From CAJCIT01 sp963771305 (GTDB taxonomy: Bacteria > Acidobacteriota > Terriglobia > Bryobacterales > Bryobacteraceae), in NCBI GenBank assembly GCA_963771305.1, contig CAVYTS010000017.1, positions 62,001 to 126,000 of the forward strand: a stretch of 64,000 nt of DNA. Direction: 5' to 3'. The translations under genes were made by a program, and so were the position numbers. The notes below the pieces were generated by a model. That model had not been told where the DNA came from and did no database searches. It worked only from the letters and a program-made list of their open reading frames with translations. Positions 17,178-26,823 of this stretch are shown here, one piece after another (position 1 is the stretch's first letter; each line of letters opens with the position of its first letter).

Positions 17178-17704
17178 GACTTAGCACGCCGGTAGACGCC
17201 CGACTTCCCGCCGGTCTTCTCAAGCAGGTAGATCTCACCAATCTCAATGCCCTTGTCGAGCGCTTTGGTCATGTCATATACCGTGAGCGCTGCGATGCTC
17301 ACCGCCATCATGGCCTCCATCTCGACTCCGGTCTGAGCGGTCGTGGACGCCTCGGCCCGAATCTCGACACCTTTCTTGGGACCGCGCGAGCGGATCGTGC
17401 AACGGACATCCAGGTGAGACAGAGGCAACGGGTGGCACAGCGGGATCATTTCGGCCGTTCGTTTGGCGGCCATGATGCCTGCGATTCGGGCGATCTCCAG
17501 CGGGTCGCCTTTCGCATTTTGTGGAAGCGCTTTGATGACCGATGGACTCATGCTCACAAAAGCATGCGCAACCGCCGTCCGCTTCCGTGGAGTCTTCTCA
17601 GAGACGTCCACCATGGCGACGCGGCCCGCCCGGTCGTAGTGCGAGAGCTGAATCGGCTCAATCGTTGTTTTGACGATGCGCCGTCGTCGCGAGGTTGTGC
17701 TCAT
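17174..17704 (-). CDS. moaC: Cyclic pyranopterin monophosphate synthase MoaC
   Basis: 176 residues from the ATG at 17704. The family signature MVDVSEKTPRKRTAVA, the active-site region MIPLCHPLPLSHLDV and TGVEMEAMMAVSIAALTVYDM are all present. MoaC rearranges the MoaA product into cPMP, an early step of molybdenum cofactor synthesis. The longer open frame upstream that appears to join it to moeA is created by a frameshift in moeA; the true moeA stop overlaps this ATG as ATGA. No moaA is in the window. Confidence 0.9.
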   Translation of the reverse strand: MSTTSRRRRIVKTTIEPIQLSHYDRAGRVAMVDVSEKTPRKRTAVAHAFVSMSPSVIKALPQNAKGDPLEIARIAGIMAAKRTAEMIPLCHPLPLSHLDVRCTIRSRGPKKGVEIRAEASTTAQTGVEMEAMMAVSIAALTVYDMTKALDKGIEIGEIYLLEKTGGKSGVYRRAKS

Positions 17705-18933
17705 AGTTTCGGTATCACACGAATCAGATCGCCCACGTCCCAGCCTGCCCGATCGTGGTCTGCAATCAGAAACGCATTGGCCTTGGCAAGCGCTGGAACG
17801 TCGCTGGAACCCTGCCATGGGATGTGCCGCACGGATATGCCATCCGGTTCCAGCTCGGGCCGGCAGAAAGCGCGTCAAACCGCCTTTGTGGCGAAAAGGC
17901 TCCGAAAAGCGAGCCAGCAGAAGGAGCAGCGTGGGCTCCGTTTCGCCGGCCAGCAGCCGTATCGCCGGTTCCGCGAAGAGCCGATAGGTCACCATCGAGG
18001 ATCCGGGATTGCCCGGTAATCCGAAGACTGGCTTGTTGTTCGCCATGCCGAAAGCGGTCGGCTGGCCGGGCTGGATTCGTACCTTCTCGAACTGGAAATC
18101 GACGCCGAATTCACGCAGCGCGGGTTTCACCAAATCGTACTTGCCCGCTGAGACGCCGCCGCTCACCAACAGGACATCGTGCTCGAGGCCCTGTGCCAGA
18201 AGCTCCCTGAGCGCGGACGGCGTGTCGCGCGCAATTGGCAGGATGGTTGGCGATGCGCCGGAGCTCTCCACTAAGGCCGCCAGCGCATATGAGTTGGAAT
18301 TGCGAATCTGGTGAGGCGCCGGCTTTTCTCCGAGGCCCACCAACTCGTCACCTGTTGCCAGGATCGCCACCGACGGTCTTCGTGCAACCTTGACGCCGGT
18401 GTAGCCAACCATAGCCAGAGTTGCAATGTGGCTTGAATCCAAGCGCTCCCCCGCAGGGATCAGGACCGTTCCCATCAGTGCTTCCGAGCCGCGCCGGCTG
18501 ATCCATTGCCCTGGCTCCAACTTCCCGTCCACACGAATCTGGTAGGCGCCTCCCGATGCGATCCGCGCGACGTGCTCCACCATAACCACTCGCATCAGCG
18601 CCGCCTGGTATGGGAGCTCCCGTCATGATCTCGATCGCGTTGCCGGCAGTGAGCGGCGCATTCACCCGTCAGTTCCCCGGCACGTAGTTCGCCATGCACG
18701 TTGAGCAGGCCCGGCACATCCTCACGGCGCACCGCAAAGCCATCCCGCAGAGAACGGTCGATGGCGGGATAGTCGCGGTCAGCCGCAACCGGCTCGGCTA
18801 GGATCCGGCCCCGCGCGTTCCCAATGGGCACCTCCTCGGCGGAAGGTCTTGGACCGAGCTCGCGCACCGTCCGGATCACGATCTGCCGGGCCACACTGAA
18901 GTCAATCGCCTGCTTTAGCTCGGATTGGGCCAC
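17701..18933 (-). pseudogene. moeA: Molybdopterin molybdotransferase MoeA, three single-base insertions
   Basis: A complete MoeA of about 410 residues can be read only by switching frame three times, near 18663, 18590 and 17858; each switch fits one extra base. In order the pieces give DRSLRDGFAVR, TAGNAIEIMTGAPIPGGADA, VVMVEHVARI, then SVAILATGDELVG, VLLVSGGVSAGKYD, FGLPGNPGSSMV and finally VPALAKANAFLIADHDRAG to the stop at 17701. The start is taken as the GTG at 18933. MoeA inserts molybdate into adenylated molybdopterin. Motifs are intact on both sides of every break, so sequencing error is a serious alternative to decay. Confidence 0.85.
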
Positions 18934-18982
18934 GCTTCGGATTGTACAATTCTGGTACCCACGCTGGAGTAAAGGGTTATCA

Positions 18983-19391
18983 ATGCAAGGCATCCGCTTC
19001 GCCTGCCAACCCGGCTGCACAAAGTGCTGTGAGGTCACGGGATACGTGTACCTGACGAAGGACGACCTGCGGCGAGCCGCAGCCTTCGTGAATCTATCAG
19101 TTAGGCAATTTGAGCATCCGCTACGTCGTCCGTTTCAAACACCTGTTGCGGCTTCGCAAGCCGAAAGTTGGTCAATGCCACTTCTTGAAGGACGGCGGCT
19201 GTTCCATCCACCCCGCAAAGCCGACCCAGTGCCGCCTGTATCCGTTCTGGCCGGAACTGGTGGAAGACCGTGCGAAATGGAAGCTGGAGGGCAAATCGTG
19301 CCCCGGCATTGGGAAGGGCGAATTGATTCAAATTGGGACCGCCTGCGAGACTGCCTCCGAAATGAAACACGCTTACCCGTCCATGTACTGA
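18983..19391 (+). pseudogene. YkgJ-family cysteine cluster protein, frameshifted
   Basis: The ATG at 18983 opens a frame with CQPGCTKCCEVTGYVYLT, the first cysteine set of the YkgJ/UPF0153 family. Near 19112 it shifts by one extra base; the next frame continues with YVVRFKHLLRLRKPK and the second set, CHFLKDGGCSIHPAKPTQC plus later cysteines. These proteins coordinate zinc or an iron-sulfur cluster; their role is not known. Divergent from moeA across about 50 bp. Reconstructed length about 135 residues, normal for the family. Confidence 0.75.
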
Positions 19392-19536
19392 TCGGCTTGT
19401 GACCCGGCAACCCTACCATCCTGGACCGACACGGCGTAAGTGGTTCAATCGCGTGGATCTGCGACCCAGAACTTGTTCACGCCCGCTCCTCGACTGATTC
19501 CTGGCCCTGGCACCCGACGTGCTTCCTTCAGCACGG

Positions 19537-19872
19537 ATGCTGGATCCGATCTCGCAACAACTAGAGAAGTATATGGATTTGGTTGCCACGCGCCAAAAGC
19601 TCGTCACGCAAACATCGCGAATGCGGATACACCGGGCTACCGAACGAAGGATATTGACTTTCAATTCGAGTTCCAGTCTCTGGCAAAGGGTGAGTCACCA
19701 GACATCGTGGAAGTGCCCAGTTTAAAAGTTAGGAATGACGGGAACGATGGTCGATCTGGACCGGGAGGCGCGGCTGCTGAGTGAGAACAGTCTCCGCTTT
19801 ACCTTTGCCGCAAATGTACTCAAGGACGAAATCAAGGAAGTTCGATCAGCGATCACGGATATACAAGGATGA
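19537..19872 (+). pseudogene. flgB: Flagellar basal-body rod protein FlgB, frameshifted
   Basis: Reconstructed FlgB reads MLDPISQQLEKYMDLVATRQ, then the rod-protein signature NIANADTPGYRTKDIDF in another frame (one base missing near 19605-19610), and after a second break near 19745 ends REARLLSENSLRFTFAANVL. The stop overlaps the flgC ATG (ATGA). FlgB forms the proximal rod of the flagellum. At about 110 residues it is close to the usual length (about 115-135). Part of a flgB-flgC-fliE-fliF operon that is not functional here. Confidence 0.8.
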
Positions 19873-20306
19873 GCCTCTTCACATCTCTCTCAGTTGCGGC
19901 TTCGGGCATGGCTGCCCAGCGCCAGCGCGCGGAACTACTGGTGGAAAACATCGCCAACTCTGAAACAACTCGGTCGCCTGACGGAGGTCCGTATCGCCGC
20001 AAGGACGCAGTTTTCCAGACCCAGCAGCAGGCAGGAGCGTTTTCAGCTGCCTTTCAAGCCGAGATGGGAGCGAGCGGAACGGGCGTGGCGGTATCGCAGA
20101 TCGTGGTTGACCAAAGCGCGCCTGACAAACGCCATTTGCCGGGACATCCCGACGCGGACAAAAAGGGATATGTCGCTTTCCCCAACATCAATCCGACGGA
20201 GGATATGGTCGACCTGACGTCGGCGAACCGCGCCCATGAAGGTAATGTGGCCGCGATGACCGCGGTGAAAGACATGATTTCCAGGTCGATCGGCTTACTG
20301 AGTTGA
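19869..20306 (+). CDS. flgC: Flagellar basal-body rod protein FlgC
   Basis: 145 residues. The N-terminal SVAASGMAAQRQRAELLVENIANSET carries the rod-protein signature; the C-terminal NPTEDMVDLTSANRAHEGNV is the conserved FlgC end that packs in the rod coiled coil. The reading frame is intact. It overlaps flgB and precedes fliE by 60 bp. Without an intact FlgB and FliF no rod could be assembled, so it is likely a passenger in a decaying locus. Confidence 0.88.
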   Translation: MSLFTSLSVAASGMAAQRQRAELLVENIANSETTRSPDGGPYRRKDAVFQTQQQAGAFSAAFQAEMGASGTGVAVSQIVVDQSAPDKRHLPGHPDADKKGYVAFPNINPTEDMVDLTSANRAHEGNVAAMTAVKDMISRSIGLLS

Positions 20307-20366
20307 GTGCGGAAGTGAAGAAGCGCGCGGAAACTCAATACCACATGGTCTGAGGAAAGGAAACTG

Positions 20367-20678
20367 ATGGTAGTCCCCATCTCGCCGATTCAAATCGCCA
20401 GCCCGTCAACGGCCATTACGCACCCGGTAGTCCAGCCGGCGGCCGCGTCCGACGCCGGCTACACCTTCCGATCTGCGTTCCGCTCGGCTATAAATACCGT
20501 CGAGCAGATGAAGACGCAGGCCGATCAGTCCGTTCAGAGCTTTCTGTCAAGCGAGAACGAAGACGTGCATACGGCGGCGTTGGCGGTGCAGCGGGCCGAC
20601 CTGTCCTTCAGTTTGTTTCAACAGGTCCGTAATCGCGTCGTCGCCGCCTATCAGGAAGTTATGAAGATGCAGGTTTAA
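20367..20678 (+). CDS. fliE: Flagellar hook-basal body complex protein FliE
   Basis: 103 residues. The C-terminal half shows the FliE core AALAVQRADLSFSLFQQVRN followed by RVVAAYQEVMKMQV. FliE links the MS ring to the rod. An AGGAAA ribosome site precedes the ATG. Length is typical (about 100). Intact frame, third gene of the flagellar remnant. Confidence 0.87.
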   Translation: MVVPISPIQIASPSTAITHPVVQPAAASDAGYTFRSAFRSAINTVEQMKTQADQSVQSFLSSENEDVHTAALAVQRADLSFSLFQQVRNRVVAAYQEVMKMQV

Positions 20679-20797
20679 GAAACGAACTGCCGCGGCTGCT
20701 TTTGTCTAACAGCGGTTGGCAGTTTGGTTAGGCCGTCGTTGTCTGCAGCTAATTACTGAAAAAGAAGATTTGAGTTGGGAAGAATCAGACCGCACCG

Positions 20798-22024
20798 ATG
20801 GATCAACTGCGAAAACTATGGAGTCGTTTCAATCCGCGCTAGCGGCTCACCTTGGCGGCGGTAACGATTCTGGCTCTGGTTGCCTTATTCACACTGTTGC
20901 GCTGGAATCGCGAGCGCGACTTCAAGCCACTCTATTCCGGTCTCTCCGCCGAAGACGCTGGAGCGATTGTTGCCAAGCTCAAGGAGAATGGCACCGACTA
21001 CCGTCTCGCCGAATCCAACTCCTCCGTTTTGGTGCCTTCGCAGCTTGGGGCGGAACTCAGGTTGCAAATGGCGAACGCGGGAATTCCGAAGACCGGACGC
21101 ATTGGTTACGAGCCATTCGATAAGACAAACCTGGGGACCACGGACTTCGCCGAACAGGTGAACTACCACCGGGCGATCGAAGGAGAACTCGAGCGGTCCA
21201 TTGTGCTCCTGGCCGAGGTAGAGCAAGCTCGGGTTCACATCACATTCCCGAAAGACTCGGTCTTCACCGAAGATCGCCAGCCGGCCAAGGCTAGCGTGAT
21301 GGTCAAATTGAGGCCGGCAGCGAAGCTCTCCGGACAAAATGCGGCGGCCATCACCCAATTGGCCGCCAGCGCCGTGGAAGGTCTTTCCCCTGAGGGAGTC
21401 TCCGTTTTAGACATGCAGGGTAATCTGCTCATCCGGCCCAAAAAGCCGGGAGACGGATCGCAGCCTCCGGAGGATCTACTCGACTTTAAGACCAAATTGG
21501 AGCACGATACGCTTCTCAAAATCGAGTCGGTACTGGGACCGCTACTGAGCGCCGAAAAATTCCGGGCAGACGTTGATTTCGATTGCGACCAGACTAGTGG
21601 AGAACAGAGCGAAGAGACCTTCGATCCTAACAAATCGGTAATGACCACCTCTCAACGGTCTGAGGAAGGATCCGTCAAAGCGGAGTCCTCGGGCGTGCCG
21701 GGCACGCCCTCGAATCTGCCCAGGCCCACCCCTCGTCCATCCCCCGTCGGGGGCGGCGTGGCCCGGCGCACCGAAAGCATCAACGACGAAACTAGTCGCC
21801 TGGTCCGAAAGCTGAAGATGCCCCAGGGTGTCGTGCGGCGGATGTCTGTTTCGGTACTGGTGGATCAAAGCCTTCGTTGGCAGCTGACGGGAAAAGGAAG
21901 CGCGGCCCACTTCGACCGGATCGTCGACCCTCCTTCGCCCGATCGTATGAAAGTGATTCGCGACGTTGTCGCGGCGGCTGCTGGATGGGTGCGGGACATG
22001 AATGTGGAGAGGGGCGAGTCTCTC
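20798..22024 (+). pseudogene. fliF: Flagellar MS-ring protein FliF, amber codon and IS truncation
   Basis: The frame begins MDQLRKLWSRFNPR and meets TAG at 20840-20842 (codon 15), then continues in the same frame with RLTLAAVTILALVALFTLL, the first transmembrane segment; CAG to TAG fits the family. FliF motifs follow: FKPLYSGLSAEDAGAIV, ARVHITFPKDSVFTED, AITQLAASAVEGLSPEGVSV, and the C-terminal EERGESL-type end. Here, near 22024, similarity stops and insertion-element sequence begins. The second transmembrane segment and FliG-binding tail are lost. The gene cannot make a working MS ring. Confidence 0.88.
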
Positions 22025-23076
22025 TTTTTTTGGCGGCATAGCCGAGCTTATATCATACGCTCGGTTATAGGAGGCCATTTCATGACTGATTCTTTGCGGG
22101 AAACTGGAGCGGCGGCGCGCCGATCTGTGGGAGCAGATTCTGGAGTTAGGCGATTTCCGTCCGGGCTCGATTACAACCACGCAGGGGCGCTGTGGCAACC
22201 CGAACTGCCACTGCCATAAACCGATGAGCCCGGACATGGTCCGAACGTCAGGTTGACTTACAAGGCCAACGGCAAGACGGTAACCGAGAGCTTCGCCACG
22301 CCAGCCGAGCAGCATAAAGCAGAGCGCGAACTGGCTGCCTTTCGTCGGTATCAGAAGTTGAGCCGTGCCTTCATCGAAATCAACGCCCAGATCTGCCGGC
22401 GCCGCAGGAAAAAAAACGGCGGAAGCGATTCAAAAAGAAATCAACCGCGAAGTCGACACCCTCATGAAGGCAGTCGTCACCGGCCGGCGCCAGACCGGCA
22501 GGCTGGACCTGGAGGCCATCGAAAGGGCCACGCGCGCCGCCATGCATCGGGCGGGCGCTGTCCTGCTGTCTCATCTATTGGATGAAGGCGAGCCGATCGT
22601 TTCATCCGTTACCTGCCCATGCGGACGGCAGGCACACTTTCACAGTGGGCGCCGACGCAGGGTTCTCACTGCCGTCGGCGAAGCGGAGATCGAGCGTGCG
22701 TATTATCAACTGTCGGCATTGTGGCCAGGGCCAAAGCCCGCGCGACCGCGAGTTGGACATCGTGGATACGGACTTCTCCCCGGGTGTCCGCCGCATGATG
22801 GCGGTGGTGGGCAGCGAAACCTCATTCGACCGGGGCCGTGCCCAGATGGAACTGTTGGCCGGCCTGACGGTCACGCGAAAAGCCGTGGAACGACACGCCG
22901 AAGCGATTGGTGAGGACATCACAAAGCACGAGCAGGTTCAGATCCAGCGGGCCCTCCAACTCGATCTGCCCGTCGTGGCCGGGCCCCGCATTCCTGTTTT
23001 GTATATCGAAATGGATGGCACCGGTGTGCCCGTGGTAAGCGCTGAAACCGAAGGCCGGAAGTGTGGTCGAGATTAG
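22025..23076 (+). mobile_element. Degenerate ISKra4-like insertion element, right end missing
   Basis: The transposase starts at the ATG at 22082 and reads, with at least three frame switches, LWEQILELGDFRPGSITTTQ, RCGNPNCHCHK, LTYKANGKTVTESFATPAEQ, TAEAIQKEINREVDTLMKAV, CRHCGQGQSPRDREL and VLYIEMDGTGVPVV. This is the N-terminal half of an ISKra4-type transposase, with a Cys-rich zinc motif. One frame break is in an A8 run near 22410. It ends at EGRKCGRD, about half way through the family. The element cuts fliF. Terminal repeats were not identified. Confidence 0.7.
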
Positions 23077-23368
23077 CGTGTCGGGCGTGACAAACACCGT
23101 CGCCATCCGCCTCAGGCGTTCAGACTCATCGAGCGTACGAGCATTCTCGGTTTGGGATTCCGCTGGCTCGACGGGCCCGGGAGGCATTCGTTCCTCGCTT
23201 TCGTTTTAGATAAGTGGGCTACTCGATTGCGGCCACCTCAGAGCTGGCTGCAACTGGATATCCAAACCGGGAGAAGAGGCGGCACAACCGGGTCTGGTAA
23301 TGTCGGCAACCAGACACCCATCTGTCGGTACAAAGAACTCGCGTCGGTTTCCGATGTAACAATTTAAT
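23077..23368. other. Gene-free segment between two IS remnants
   Basis: After the broken transposase no frame with recognisable content is seen. A minus-strand frame ending near 23078 has the stretch ESERLRRMATVFVTPDTLI and could be the end of a lost gene, but I cannot assign it. Interpreted as junction debris. Confidence 0.3.
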
Positions 23369-23648
23369 GGGACAGAAGTTAGCTTGTCAAGCAGCATGTC
23401 AGCGCAAAGTAGAAATGTCCTATTCCAGCAAAGTAGAAATGTCCTAATGACCAGCATTTGCTGACGCCCCCTTTCCCTCATCCCAGGAGCGCGTTCAGAA
23501 CGGCGCGGAGCGGTCAAGGGCACGTGCTTGTTGCGCGGCGAATGCGAACCCTTGACGGCGAGCACCGTTCTCGACAATGGACACAGAGGGAAAGGGGAGC
23601 TTTCCTCCAGCGTGTCGACCTTTCCAAAATAGGACATTTCTACTTTGC
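23369..23648. repeat. Orphan IS ends: two direct and one inverted copy of a 19-bp repeat
   Basis: GCAAAGTAGAAATGTCCTA occurs at 23404-23422 and again at 23428-23446; its reverse complement is at 23630-23648. The direct copies are 24 bp apart. Multiple terminal repeats of this kind are typical of IS21-like elements. The sequence between them, about 180 bp, has no transposase, so this is a solo end pair or a MITE-like derivative. Confidence 0.55.
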
Positions 23649-24425
23649 TACGACAGCCGCACCGACTCGCGTCTCGCACCGACTCGCGTTGAGTAGGCGG
23701 CCAGGACCAACTCAGGTGCAAGTCGTCATCGCTTCTTCCTGACTCGAGGGCACGTTCTTCGCAACAGCAGTGGTCGAAGCTTCAGGGGGCGTATAGGTAT
23801 ACCAAGTGCCTTGGCCGGAATTCGGCCCTAGTCTGATCGCGGCGATCGCTTCAGCTTTCGGCCCGGGCGTAGAACAGTTGACCGGTTCTGCCGGGCCGGC
23901 GAAGCTCCAGTCGGCCAGAGGACTGCGAGGTACGGATCGTGCCCAGGCATGCGGAAAAGCTTCACCGCGCCCGAATTCGGTCAGCTCCTCGGAGTAGAGG
24001 AGATGGCTCCAAGAAGAGCGCTGTGCAGATCGCAGAAGCGAGTAGCTAAATACTCTTGAATCAATAGTAATAACAATTATGAAGATTAGTTATTGACTAT
24101 CCACCCTCTCCGATCCACACTCAGGGTCCGAAATTCTCCAATGCAGTTGAGGCAGCTGGGAAACCCGGCGAGTGGAGGCCATTTGTTGACACAGGGCTAG
24201 CCATGGGCTAGCCAAGGACTCCGCCCTTGAAATCCCAATGGCTTAACGGGCGGGAGGTAACAATGTTACACGCCGGATTGTTGAAGTAGTTCTGTTTACG
24301 ATTCCCCGTCCAAGAATCTAGACATCTAAATACGGTGCGTCAGACATGCCAAGCGGCAGCTCGCTGACCGACAGTTGGGGTACCGTGATTCGGCGAACCG
24401 TTTCCAGCGACGGGCAGACAACGGC
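23649..24425. other. Gene-free segment before the helicase
   Basis: No intact gene seen. A frame at 23806-23997 (SLIAAIASAFGPGVEQL) faintly resembles the C-terminal part of IS110-type transposases, but similarity is too weak to call. 24050-24110 is unusually AT-rich for this window and may hold the promoter of the helicase operon. A short direct repeat GGGCTAGCC-at-GGGCTAGCC lies at 24196-24215. Confidence 0.3.
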
Positions 24426-26336
24426 ATGACTGGTTCAGTGGCCACAGAAGCATGGCCAAGACCCGATTCTATTACTGACGGTGGATTGTATGCAGGGGGC
24501 GGTGCACGATTTGAGATCTCCGTGACGTCTGCTTCCAGGCCAAACCAGCTTAAACGGGCGTCATCGCTATACTTGGGCTTCGAGGCTGCTTACTTGTTGA
24601 CGGAAATTGAGGATATTGTCTCCGCGATTGAGTTAGAGGCCAATCAGGCCGCCAAGCCGCTTGATTGGGTAATAACCAACAGCGAGAGACAGGGAAGGCT
24701 CTGGCGGGTATACGTCGAGCCATGTGGAAGAAACGCGCAGCTCGACGAATCGCTAGAGGGAGCAGCAGCGTGGTGGCCAGGACCGATGTCGGGGTCGGCT
24801 GATGTGCTGTCGGTCGTTCCAGAGGATCTTCAGATCAATCTGCGATTCGCGACGTCTGAGGTTCCGGGGCAGGGACGGATCAATGTATATCCGATCCGTT
24901 TCCTCGATAAACTAGCGGCAGCGTGGTCGAGTCCCATTCGTGGGCCAAAGTTCTATAGAGCATTGGAGGAGCTGACTGCGAACGTGCCCGCTCGGCTCTT
25001 TGAATCTCCAAGCTCTCACGGCTTCGGGGAACTCCGCGCAGCGCAAAGAGACTCGTTCCATCTGCTGCGGTACAGGTTTTCCTTCCTATGGGGACCTCCG
25101 GGCACGGGCAAGACTTATACGCTTGGAGCAATGCTTGCCTCCTTTCTGGTGGAACATCCCAGTGCAAGAGTGCTTCTGCTTTCAACAACGAACACTGCCG
25201 TAGATTTAGCGCTCGTCAGCGTCGATGAGGCTTTGGAGCGGCTCGCGAAAACCGAGCCCAAGGCAGGGATCTGCAGGCAGGAGTGTAAGCGTGTCGGTGC
25301 GCACTTCGTTGCTCATCACTATCGGACTCGGCAACATCTACTCCCGCGAGTCAATGACGCCTTGATCCAAAGACTTGCCGAGCTTGAAGCTGGGCGGCCG
25401 GACGCCGCTGACATCGTCAAGTATGAGGCGTGGAAATCAGAGCTTGAAGAATTGCGACATCACATGCGGGTTGATGCCAAAGCAGTCTTCCTGTCAAGCC
25501 GCCTCGCTGCACTGACTTGTACTCGGGGAGTGTTTTCGTATTCGGACCTCGAAGATGTAGGGCCGTTCGATCTGGTGGTCTTTGACGAAGCGAGTCAGGT
25601 TGGCATTAGTCACGCGGTGCCATTCATTTCGCTAGCAAAGCGCATGCTCTTTGCAGGAGACCCGCGACAGATTAAGCCAATAGCTATGGCGGACAACGCC
25701 GGCGTGACTAAATGGCTCGGCCGTTCGCCATTTGAATTCATGCGCGCAGACCAGGCCAATACAAGCATCCTTACCGAGCAGTCGAGAATGATTGGAGATA
25801 TCTGCCGGGTAGTCAGCGAGACATTCTATGAGGGAACACTGAAGGTTTGCCGGAAGGCCGAAGATGACCCCATTTGGAGAGTGGCGCGACGGCTTACATC
25901 TCTTCCGTTGCTCGCAGACGAGCCAGTTTTTTGTCTGGACGTGGATGGCGACGGTAGATACCACCCAAGCTTTAGAGGCTTCGTCCGCAATGAGTCGGCA
26001 GACCTCATCGTACGCGGGGTCCAGGCAGCGATCGCAGAAGCAGACCCTTCGCGAGTTGCCGTGCTAACCCCTTTTCGAGCCCAAAGAACGGTTATTCGCA
26101 ACAAGCTGCGCAATGCTGGCGTTAAGGGTGTGCAAGTGAGCACAGTACACCGTGCGCAGGGGAGCGAGCGAAGAATAGTCTTTTTCGATCCCGTCCTCGG
26201 CACTCACAAGGCGGTTACCGACCATCTGATTAACGTCGCTTTAAGCCGTGCCCAAGCGCGGCTTGTCGTGGCGCTCTCGGAGGGCGATCTGGCAAACCCG
26301 ACGCTTAGGCGAGTTAAGGCGCTCATTGACCTCTAG
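24426..26336 (+). CDS. SF1 (Dna2/NAM7-like) DEAD-box-type helicase of an accessory island
   Basis: 636 residues from the ATG at 24426; a TTG at 24375 would add 17 residues. Residues 1-200 are unassigned. The Walker A motif GPPGTGKT is at about residues 223-230, the Walker B VVFDEASQVG at about 384-393, motif III FAGDPRQIKP next. The C-terminal RecA domain has LTPFRAQRTVIRNKL, STVHRAQGSE and motif VI NVALSRAQARLVVAL. This is the UPF1/Dna2 branch of SF1 helicases. No nuclease motif is evident. It begins a four-gene block on an island with a visibly lower GC content. Substrate unknown; defence role is inference from context. Confidence 0.8.
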   Translation: MTGSVATEAWPRPDSITDGGLYAGGGARFEISVTSASRPNQLKRASSLYLGFEAAYLLTEIEDIVSAIELEANQAAKPLDWVITNSERQGRLWRVYVEPCGRNAQLDESLEGAAAWWPGPMSGSADVLSVVPEDLQINLRFATSEVPGQGRINVYPIRFLDKLAAAWSSPIRGPKFYRALEELTANVPARLFESPSSHGFGELRAAQRDSFHLLRYRFSFLWGPPGTGKTYTLGAMLASFLVEHPSARVLLLSTTNTAVDLALVSVDEALERLAKTEPKAGICRQECKRVGAHFVAHHYRTRQHLLPRVNDALIQRLAELEAGRPDAADIVKYEAWKSELEELRHHMRVDAKAVFLSSRLAALTCTRGVFSYSDLEDVGPFDLVVFDEASQVGISHAVPFISLAKRMLFAGDPRQIKPIAMADNAGVTKWLGRSPFEFMRADQANTSILTEQSRMIGDICRVVSETFYEGTLKVCRKAEDDPIWRVARRLTSLPLLADEPVFCLDVDGDGRYHPSFRGFVRNESADLIVRGVQAAIAEADPSRVAVLTPFRAQRTVIRNKLRNAGVKGVQVSTVHRAQGSERRIVFFDPVLGTHKAVTDHLINVALSRAQARLVVALSEGDLANPTLRRVKALIDL

Positions 26337-26340
26337 AGAC

Positions 26341-26823
26341 ATGACTGATGACGATGCCATTGACCTAGGTGAGTTTCTGCGATCAACTGAGCCGAAGACG
26401 AATGGCAAGGTTAGACACAACGACAAGCTCTATGTGTTCGAGGGATATGACTCGTCCGGCGACAAGGCCCAACTTCGAGAATGCTCAACCGGTCGGGCAG
26501 CACAGTTCGACAGATCTACGATTCTAAGGATCACAGCGAAGTCGAGAAGCGAGCAGAACCCTCCAATCGTTGCCAACAATCAGGCGGCCAGATTGGGCGC
26601 CATCGCTGGACATGACTCTACTCCTCTCGGCCAGTTTGTCCGTTCCGCTGCATTTTCAAAGAGTTCGGCGAAGACTAACGTGAGCTACAAGGGCCGGCTG
26701 TTCCTACTCGCAGGTCATGACTCGGCGGATGGCAAGATTCTACTCAAAGAGTGCGCAACTGGACAACTGAAGAAGTTTAGTCTCTCGGTCATCCTAGAAC
26801 AAACCGCCGGCGACTTTGGCTAA
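26341..26823 (+). CDS. Protein with two copies of an unrecognised ~60-residue domain
   Basis: 160 residues, starting 4 bp after the helicase stop. No known family recognised. It contains two copies of one module: residues about 5-64 (LGEFLRSTEP, LYVFEGYDSSGDKAQLRECS, TGRAAQFDRSTILRITA) and about 97-158 (LGQFVRSAAF, LFLLAGHDSADGKILLKECA, TGQLKKFSLSVILEQTA). The copies share the pattern LGxFxRS ... Lxxx(E/A)G(Y/H)DS ... L(R/K)EC(S/A)TGxxxxF ... ILxxTA, a strand-rich profile. Tight spacing to the helicase indicates coupling. No membrane segment or catalytic motif. Function unknown. Confidence 0.7.
   Translation: MTDDDAIDLGEFLRSTEPKTNGKVRHNDKLYVFEGYDSSGDKAQLRECSTGRAAQFDRSTILRITAKSRSEQNPPIVANNQAARLGAIAGHDSTPLGQFVRSAAFSKSSAKTNVSYKGRLFLLAGHDSADGKILLKECATGQLKKFSLSVILEQTAGDFG

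Noticed and set aside
17174..18595. A MoeA-MoaC fusion protein in one frame
   Set aside because: The MoeA end continues correctly in another frame (VPALAKANAFLIADHDRAG) to a stop at 17701 that overlaps a good moaC start, so the fusion comes from a one-base shift.
23806..23997. IS110-type transposase fragment
   Set aside because: Only a short stretch looks similar, with no other motif in any frame.
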